Assembly: GCA_015228895.1 (NCBI GenBank)
Contig: JADGCR010000051.1
Span: 1-12,155, forward strand
Length of the DNA: 12,155 bases
Direction: 5' to 3'
Origin: Magnetococcales bacterium
Lineage (GTDB): Bacteria; Pseudomonadota; Magnetococcia; Magnetococcales; Magnetaquicoccaceae
Shown here: piece after piece, positions 8,012-12,155 of the stretch
How the letters are laid out: each line of letters starts with the position of its first letter
How positions within the stretch are numbered: the stretch's first letter is position 1
Position numbers and translations under genes: made by a program
The notes under the pieces: generated by a model
Told to the model about the DNA's origin: nothing
Database searches by the model: none
Seen by the model: only the letters and a program-made list of their open reading frames with translations

Positions 8012-8239
8012 GGTGATGACTCTCCAGAATGCATTGTGAGGGATGCGATCTGCTACATGAACCAGAAATCATTGCCAAAGTCCACCGGAAATCGCATTCA
8101 CGCATTCAGTGGTGATGGATGATTGACCCCGTGACCGTTTTTTGAGCCGCGGTCGCGGAACTTCCGTCCCCTGTCATGGTCCAATGATCCGTACCAAAAT
8201 CCATCTGTTTTTCAACCTTCAAAAGGAGAATCTTCAGTA
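8012..8239. promoter_or_regulatory. Divergent intergenic region between hemerythrin-rhodanese and DUF2892 genes
   Basis: This 228-base spacer must hold promoters for both flanking genes. Towards the minus-strand gene there is a ribosome site (complement of 8020-8025) and a weak promoter candidate: TTGGCA (complement of 8073-8078), 17 bases, TAGCAG (complement of 8050-8055). Towards the plus-strand gene AAGGAG at 8223-8228 precedes ATG 8240 by 11 bases; no good -35/-10 pair is visible on that side, so an activator or alternative sigma factor is possible. An AATGCATT palindrome (8028-8035) and two tandem CGCATTCA units (8093-8108) are candidate operators. No FNR-type TTGAT-N4-ATCAA box was seen. 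Confidence 0.4.
8093..8108 (+). repeat. Tandem 8-bp direct repeat CGCATTCA x2
   Basis: Two exact copies lie back to back at 8093-8100 and 8101-8108 in the divergent spacer. A related GCATT core occurs in the palindrome at 8028-8035. Tandem half-sites can bind a regulator, but chance is a real alternative at this length. Confidence 0.4.
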
Positions 8240-8434
8240 ATGAAAGCCAATGTCGGCGGTATCGACCGCATTCTGCGCATCGTGATCGGGGTGGCCCTGG
8301 TTTCCCAGGTCTTCGTGGGTCTGGCCACCCCGTGGGGTTGGGTGGGCGTCATTCCCATCCTGACTGGAACCGTCAAGTTCTGTCCTTTCTATCCCCTGCT
8401 TGGCCTCAACACCTGCGGCAGCCGCCAGGACTAG
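8240..8434 (+). CDS. YgaP/DUF2892-type small inner-membrane protein, 64 aa
   Basis: Short hydrophobic protein matching the YgaP-like transmembrane family: NVGGIDRILRIVIG at 4-17, two membrane helices (about 11-29 and 33-47), then the signature WGWVGVIPILTG and FCPFYPLLGLNTC. Cysteines C48 and C59 sit at or just outside the second helix. In this family the domain is often fused to, or encoded beside, rhodanese, and has been proposed to move or present sulfur species at the membrane. ATG 8240 is preceded by AAGGAG at 8223-8228. It is divergent from the hemerythrin-rhodanese gene, which fits a shared role in sulfur handling, though this is inferred. A perfect stem-loop begins 10 bases past the stop, so it is probably monocistronic. 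Confidence 0.9.
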   Translation: MKANVGGIDRILRIVIGVALVSQVFVGLATPWGWVGVIPILTGTVKFCPFYPLLGLNTCGSRQD

Positions 8435-8443
8435 CGCCGTTTT

Positions 8444-8479
8444 CCCCAAGGGACTGCCCCGTTTTCCAGTCCCTTGGGG
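8444..8479 (+). terminator. Perfect 13-bp stem-loop after the DUF2892 gene
   Basis: CCCCAAGGGACTG (8444-8456) pairs without mismatch with CAGTCCCTTGGGG (8467-8479) around a 10-base loop, starting 10 bases after the stop codon. Position and strength suggest the transcript end, but the next bases (TGTCCACGCC) are not a T-run, so termination may be U-tract-independent, or the hairpin may protect the message. Confidence 0.55.
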
Positions 8480-8578
8480 TGTCCACGCCGCTCCCTCCTC
8501 CCTTGTGCGGGAGATCCGCTTGCGCACGCGATCTTCGCGCATCGTTGTTTTTTTCTGGCCGAGGCGGATAAAGAGATC

Positions 8579-8607
8579 TTTACGCGCGGATGGTTTGTTC
8601 GTATCAT
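8579..8607 (+). promoter_or_regulatory. Probable sigma-70 promoter of trkA-trkH
   Basis: TTTACG (8579-8584, 4 of 6 -35 bases) and TATCAT (8602-8607, 5 of 6 -10 bases) are separated by exactly 17 bases. The predicted start near 8614 gives a leader of about 40 bases before trkA. This is the best-spaced promoter in the window. Confidence 0.6.
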
Positions 8608-8652
8608 GCAGGGAAAACAGCCACCCATGACGTATGAGAAACCAAGGATTCC

Positions 8653-10002
8653 ATGGAAATTATCGTTCTCGGTGCCGGGGTGGTGGGGATCTCCCTGGCC
8701 AAACATCTGTCAGGAGAGGAACACAATGTTGTCCTGATCGACAACAATGCCTCTGTCATCAAGCAACTGCAAGAGACCATGGATTTGCAGGCCCTGCATG
8801 GCGATACTTCCGACAGCGATTTTCTGCTCTCCGCGGGTCTCGACAAGGCGGACCTGGTGCTGGCGGTCACCAATTCGGACGAAAGCAATGTCATCATCAC
8901 CCTGATGGCCCGTTCGATCAATCCTTCCGCCCGGATCATCGCCCGGGTGCGCAAAAAACAGTTCCTGAACAATCCCAGACTTCTCAGCAGCCATACCCTG
9001 GGTGGCGTCACCGTCTTCAGCCCGGAACACGCCGCGGTGGAAATGGTGCTGGATCTTCTCCAGATCGATCAGGCTTTCGAGGTCGTCCCGTTTGAAAACG
9101 GTTCGGTGAGCATCGCCGGTTTCCGCCTCGGCGCGGAGAGTGTGTTGATCGGACGTCCGTTATGCGACATTCCGGAGTTGTCCAAGGTGGGCGCCTTGAT
9201 CGTGGCCGTGGACAAGGGGGGGGAAGTGCTCATCCCCAACGGTCAGACCATCCTGAATGTCACCGACCGCATTTTCATCACCACGGGGATGAAAACCGAA
9301 CTGCCGAAGATCTTTACCCTGCTGGGCAAACGTCCGGTGCAACACCGCAAGATCGTCATTGCCGGTGGCGGGTGGAAAGGGGAACAGATCGCCGCCAAGC
9401 TCGAAAACGAGGGCATTCCCGTCACGATCCTGGAGCACTCCCTGGCCCGTTGCGAGGAGTTGGCCGCCTCCCTGGACGAAACCGTCGTCCTGCATTGCGA
9501 CGCGACGGACCCGGAGACGATTCAGAAAAACTCCCAGGGCACCTCCACCTTTCTCGCCATGACCGGCCACCAGGAGGTCAACATGGTGTTGTGTCTCCTG
9601 GCGCGCAAATTCGGCGCACTGCGGGCCATCGCGATGATGGACAACGAAGCCTACATCACTCTCTCCCCCTCCCTGGGCATCGATGCGGTCGTCAGTCCGA
9701 AACAGGCCGCGGTGGGCAAGATCCTGCGCTTCTTGAGCAAGGGCAAGATCCTGGATTCGGCCACGATGCTCAACGGCAAACTGGACGCCCTGTTCATGGA
9801 AATCCAGGAAAAATCCCGCATGGTGGGCGCGCCCCTCAAGTCCCTGGGGTTACCGAAAACATTGATTGTCGCTGCGGTGATCAAAAAGGGTCAGATGCTG
9901 GTCCCTAATGGCAACATGGTTCTGAATCCGGGGGATCTGGTGTTGCTGATCACCTTTCCAGGCCATTTCAAGCATGTCGATGAGTTCATGAGCGGAAAAT
10001 GA
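8653..10002 (+). CDS. trkA: Trk potassium uptake regulatory subunit TrkA
   Basis: Peripheral cytoplasmic NAD(H)/nucleotide-binding ring subunit that gates the TrkH potassium channel-like transporter. Its 449 residues match the usual length near 458 and form two repeated RCK units. The first Rossmann fold has GAGVVG (7-12) and ends with acidic D30 (VVLID), followed by HGDTSD and ADLVLAVTNSDESN. The second has GGGWKG (238-243), E261, and HCDATDPE. Each is followed by an RCK-C lobe, e.g. IGRPLCDIPELSKVGALIVAVDKGGEVLIPNG and the similar closing block ending in NPGDLVLLI. ATG 8653 has AAGGA at 8644-8648, a short 4-base spacing. A promoter lies at 8579-8607. Its stop overlaps the trkH start in an ATGA, so both subunits are translationally coupled. 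Confidence 0.96.
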   Translation: MEIIVLGAGVVGISLAKHLSGEEHNVVLIDNNASVIKQLQETMDLQALHGDTSDSDFLLSAGLDKADLVLAVTNSDESNVIITLMARSINPSARIIARVRKKQFLNNPRLLSSHTLGGVTVFSPEHAAVEMVLDLLQIDQAFEVVPFENGSVSIAGFRLGAESVLIGRPLCDIPELSKVGALIVAVDKGGEVLIPNGQTILNVTDRIFITTGMKTELPKIFTLLGKRPVQHRKIVIAGGGWKGEQIAAKLENEGIPVTILEHSLARCEELAASLDETVVLHCDATDPETIQKNSQGTSTFLAMTGHQEVNMVLCLLARKFGALRAIAMMDNEAYITLSPSLGIDAVVSPKQAAVGKILRFLSKGKILDSATMLNGKLDALFMEIQEKSRMVGAPLKSLGLPKTLIVAAVIKKGQMLVPNGNMVLNPGDLVLLITFPGHFKHVDEFMSGK

Positions 10003-11435
10003 ATCTGATCTTTGATCTGCGGGTGTTGAGCCTGTTGCTGGCCATGGTGACGGGTTTTCAAGTGTTTCCACTGATGCTGGCCTTTGGTCTGGGGGAGGAC
10101 CCCATGCCCCTGGCGCAATCGATCATCGTCTCTTCCGGGGTGATCGGCGTGGGGCTGCTGGTGACCCGCAAGGCCAGGCCGGTCATGGAACCCAGGGACG
10201 GTTTCCTGGTCACCAGTCTGGGTTGGTTTCTGGCCGCTTTTTTCGGGGGGCTGCCGTATGTCTTTCATGGTGGATTGGATTTTCCCTCCGCCTTTTTCGA
10301 GACGGCCTCCGGCTTCACCACCACCGGTTCCTCGACCATGACCGACATCGAGGCGTGGCCCCAGTCCATTTTGTTGTGGCGCAGCATCACCCACTGGCTG
10401 GGGGGCATGGGCATGCTGCTGATGGCCATCGCCATTCTGCCCTTTCTGGGGGTGGGGGGGACCCAGTTGCTCAAGGCCGAGGTGCCTGGACCCACCAAGG
10501 ATCGCATGACCCCGCGTCTGGTTTCCACCGCGCGGGCCTTGTGGGGCATCTATTGTCTGATCACGGTGGTTGGCGCCATCGGTTATGTGTTGTGCGGCAT
10601 GACCTGGCTGGAGGGGGTCAACCACGCCTTCGCGGCGATCGCCACCGGCGGGTTCTCCACCAGGAACCTGAGCATGTCCTATTTTTCTCCCGCGGCCCAG
10701 TGGTGGTCGATCCTGATCATGGGGGTCGGCGGGATGAACTTTCTGATCCACTACCGGGTCATCATCCTGCGCGACTGGAAGGCGTTCACCTACGAGGAGC
10801 TGAAAGCCTATCTGGTGATCATCGCCACCTTCACCCTGTTTATCGCGGCGGTGCTGCTGCGTTGGAGCCAGTGGGACCTGGAGGAGGTGGTGCGCCACGC
10901 CCTGTTCCAGGTGGTGAGCATCATGACCACCACCGGTTTCGCCAGTACCGACTGGGAGCAGTGGCCCCCGATTCTGCAACTGCTGCTTGGCCTGACCATG
11001 GTGATCGGCGGCATGTCCGGCTCCACCGGCGGCGGGATCAAGGTGGTGCGGACCCAGGTGCTGTTGAAGACCATTCCCAGTGTCACCAGTCGGTTGTTGC
11101 ATCCCAATCAGGTGGTGCTGCAAAAAATGGACGGTCATCCCATTCCCAGGGAAATCCTGGAAAACGCGGTGGCGGTCTTTGTTCTCGCTCTGGGGTACGT
11201 CTTGTGCGGCGGCATGCTGCTCAATGCCATGGGCATGGATCTGCTCTCCTCCATGGGGGCCTCCCTCACCGCCTGGGCCAATGTCGGCCCTGGATTCAAC
11301 ACCGTGGGAGCCATGGACAATTTCGCCCATGTCCCTGATTTCGGAAAGATCATTCTGGGCTCCCTGATGATCGTGGGCCGACTGGAGATCTTCACCATCA
11401 TCCTGCTCTTTTCACGCAATTTCTGGCGGAGTTAG
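9999..11435 (+). CDS. trkH: Trk potassium uptake membrane subunit TrkH
   Basis: Potassium-conducting inner-membrane subunit of 478 residues, partner of the TrkA encoded just before it. It has the TrkH/KtrB architecture of four M1-P-M2 repeats after an N-terminal helical extension. The four selectivity-filter loops are recognisable by one glycine each: TTTGSS (G110), ATGGFS (G218), TTTGFAS (G313) and VGPGFNT (G432). HWLGGMGM follows the first pore loop. GSTGGGIKVVR lies between repeats three and four, in the region of the broken helix that gates the pore. The protein ends RLEIFTIILLFSRNFWR, typical of TrkH. ATG 9999 overlaps the trkA stop by 4 bases. A small lipoprotein gene begins 2 bases after its TAG. 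All filter glycines are intact, so it should be functional. Confidence 0.96.
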   Translation: MNLIFDLRVLSLLLAMVTGFQVFPLMLAFGLGEDPMPLAQSIIVSSGVIGVGLLVTRKARPVMEPRDGFLVTSLGWFLAAFFGGLPYVFHGGLDFPSAFFETASGFTTTGSSTMTDIEAWPQSILLWRSITHWLGGMGMLLMAIAILPFLGVGGTQLLKAEVPGPTKDRMTPRLVSTARALWGIYCLITVVGAIGYVLCGMTWLEGVNHAFAAIATGGFSTRNLSMSYFSPAAQWWSILIMGVGGMNFLIHYRVIILRDWKAFTYEELKAYLVIIATFTLFIAAVLLRWSQWDLEEVVRHALFQVVSIMTTTGFASTDWEQWPPILQLLLGLTMVIGGMSGSTGGGIKVVRTQVLLKTIPSVTSRLLHPNQVVLQKMDGHPIPREILENAVAVFVLALGYVLCGGMLLNAMGMDLLSSMGASLTAWANVGPGFNTVGAMDNFAHVPDFGKIILGSLMIVGRLEIFTIILLFSRNFWRS

Positions 11436-11437
11436 TC

Positions 11438-11587
11438 ATGTCTCGCTTGTTCCTGGCGCTGTTCGCCCTGGCGCTGCTCTCCGGTTGTCACCGTTGGCCC
11501 TGGCCCTGGCATCACCACCATCATCATCAGGACCGGGATCACGACCGGGATCACGACCGGCACCGCGACCGCGACCGGCGTCATTGA
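11438..11587 (+). CDS. Small His/Asp/Arg-rich lipoprotein, 49 aa, function unknown
   Basis: Short gene 2 bases after the trkH stop, with GGAG at 11428-11431 six bases ahead of ATG 11438, so probably cotranscribed with trkAH. Residues 1-16 form a signal peptide (one Arg, then a Leu/Ala core) ending in the lipobox LSGC, with C17 the expected lipidated residue. The mature part is about 32 residues: HRWPWPW, six consecutive histidines, then Asp-Arg-Asp-His type repeats to the end (about eleven His, nine Arg and eight Asp in all). The polypeptide would be anchored in a membrane facing the periplasm, and its His/Asp content could bind transition metals; this is inference. The DNA includes an exact 12-base tandem repeat. 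The last 7 bases overlap the end of the opposing permease gene. I do not recognise a named family. The lipobox, ribosome site and position support a real gene. Confidence 0.72.
   Translation: MSRLFLALFALALLSGCHRWPWPWHHHHHHQDRDHDRDHDRHRDRDRRH
11531..11554 (+). repeat. Two tandem copies of GACCGGGATCAC inside the lipoprotein gene
   Basis: Copies at 11531-11542 and 11543-11554 are identical and encode DRDH twice. Degenerate GACCGSNAC/GACCGC units continue to about 11578. In-frame tandem duplication explains the repetitive tail and could vary in copy number between strains. Confidence 0.8.
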
Positions 11588-12155
11588 GCCTCCCGCTCTT
11601 CCGGAAACCGTTTGGCCATCAGCCACCACAGGAACAATCCCGGCAGCGCGGCCAGGGTGGTCACCACGAAAAAGACGCTCCAGGACATCTGTTCCGCCAG
11701 CCAGCCCCCGGAAGAGGCCAGCAGGTTGCGGCCAAAGGCCATGAACGAGGAGAGGAGCGCGTACTGGGTCGCGGTGTAGGCCACGTTGCACAAACGGGAA
11801 AGGTAGGCCACAAACGCCGCGGTTCCCATGCCCCCCGCGATGTTTTCCACCGCGATGGTCACGATCAGCATCTCCATGGAGTGACCGGCCCAGGCCAGCA
11901 ACACGAACATGAGGTTGGAGACCATCTGCAAGCCGCCACTGTACAACAGGGCGCGCATGATCCCCAGGCGCGCTGTCAGGATTCCGCCAGCCACACTGCC
12001 CACCAGCACCGCCGCCAGACCGAACAGTTTGGTGACATTGGCGATCTCGATCTTGGTAAAGCCCAGTTCCACATAAAACGGGGCGCTCATCACGCCTGCC
12101 AGGGCGTCACCGAATTTGTACAGCAGAATGAACAGCAGCGTCAGCAGCCACCCCC
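11581..12155 (-). CDS. AmpG-like MFS permease, N-terminal part outside the window
   Basis: C-terminal 190 residues of a major-facilitator transporter; the frame is open through base 12155, so its start lies beyond the window. The first visible stretch, WLLTLLFILLYKFGDALAG, followed by FYVELGFTKIEIANVTKLFG, is the typical start of the second half of AmpG/FptX-type permeases. Later blocks include VAYLSRLCNVAYTATQYALLSS, where AmpG proteins read much the same, and SSGGWLAEQMSW. About six membrane helices are visible, ending in a short basic/acidic tail. AmpG carries anhydro-muropeptides into the cytoplasm for cell-wall recycling; related members carry siderophores, so the substrate is not settled. 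The stop (complement of 11581-11583) lies inside the last codons of the convergent lipoprotein gene. Family confident, exact role less so. Confidence 0.85.
   Translation of the reverse strand, partial: GWLLTLLFILLYKFGDALAGVMSAPFYVELGFTKIEIANVTKLFGLAAVLVGSVAGGILTARLGIMRALLYSGGLQMVSNLMFVLLAWAGHSMEMLIVTIAVENIAGGMGTAAFVAYLSRLCNVAYTATQYALLSSFMAFGRNLLASSGGWLAEQMSWSVFFVVTTLAALPGLFLWWLMAKRFPEEREAQ

Noticed and set aside
7223..8122. A 299-codon plus-strand frame across the hemerythrin-rhodanese gene
   Set aside because: No family resemblance, while the minus strand shows both full domain signatures and a good ribosome site.
8131..8156. Stem GTGACCG / CGGTCGC with a run of six T as a terminator in the divergent spacer
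   Set aside because: The T-run is inside the loop, the stem needs a G-T pair, and no gene ends here on either strand.
9891..11330. A 479-codon minus-strand frame across trkH
   Set aside because: Low-complexity His/Gly/Gln composition; shadow of the intact TrkH frame.
1..12155. Mobile elements, CRISPR arrays, tRNA/rRNA genes, toxin-antitoxin or defence modules
   Set aside because: No transposase, integrase, regular spaced repeats, tRNA-like folds or defence-type domains were seen; gene order and composition look chromosomal throughout.

Overview
The window is a GC-rich, gene-dense stretch of bacterial chromosome with housekeeping and signalling genes. It has no phage, transposon, CRISPR or RNA-gene signature. 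The gene set (acetate activation, Trk potassium uptake, a SelO AMPylase, a MASE3 hybrid histidine kinase, a bacteriohemerythrin, an AmpG-like permease) points to a Gram-negative proteobacterium living with fluctuating oxygen. A Magnetococcus-like or other deep-branching proteobacterium would fit, but this is a guess from gene flavour and cannot be proved from the window.

Layout, left to right. (1) 1-1752: 5'-truncated acetyl-CoA synthetase (acs), followed by a perfect stem-loop. (2) 1942-2265: small ArsR-type winged-helix regulator with two cysteines, followed by a GC-rich palindrome that begins right after its stop codon. (3) 2299-7192: a transcription unit with a TTGACA-type promoter, holding a 1087-residue hybrid kinase (MASE3-PAS-PAS-HisKA-HATPase-REC-HPt) that overlaps selO by 4 bases (ATGA). 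(4) 7196-8011, minus strand: a bacteriohemerythrin fused to a rhodanese domain, meeting selO tail to tail. (5) 8240-8434: a divergent 64-residue YgaP/DUF2892-type membrane protein, followed by a perfect 13-bp stem-loop. (6) 8579-11587: a promoter with exact 17-bp spacing drives trkA and trkH (another ATGA overlap) and, 2 bases later, a 49-residue His/Asp/Arg-rich lipoprotein. (7) 11581-12155, minus strand: the C-terminal part of an AmpG-like MFS permease, whose 3' end overlaps the lipoprotein gene by 7 bases.

Functionally, trkA and trkH encode the regulatory and pore subunits of one potassium uptake system, and the small lipoprotein may be cotranscribed with them. The hybrid kinase carries its own receiver and phosphotransfer domains but has no response regulator beside it, so its final target lies elsewhere. 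Its coupling to selO suggests that sensing and redox-linked protein AMPylation are co-expressed. The most unusual locus is the hemerythrin-rhodanese gene facing a DUF2892 gene. E. coli YgaP joins a rhodanese to this kind of membrane segment in one chain; here the membrane part is a separate divergent gene and the rhodanese is attached to a di-iron oxygen-binding domain instead. That suggests, by inference only, a link between oxygen and sulfane sulfur. Nothing here amounts to a demonstrated new system; this locus and the lipoprotein are the best candidates for follow-up.
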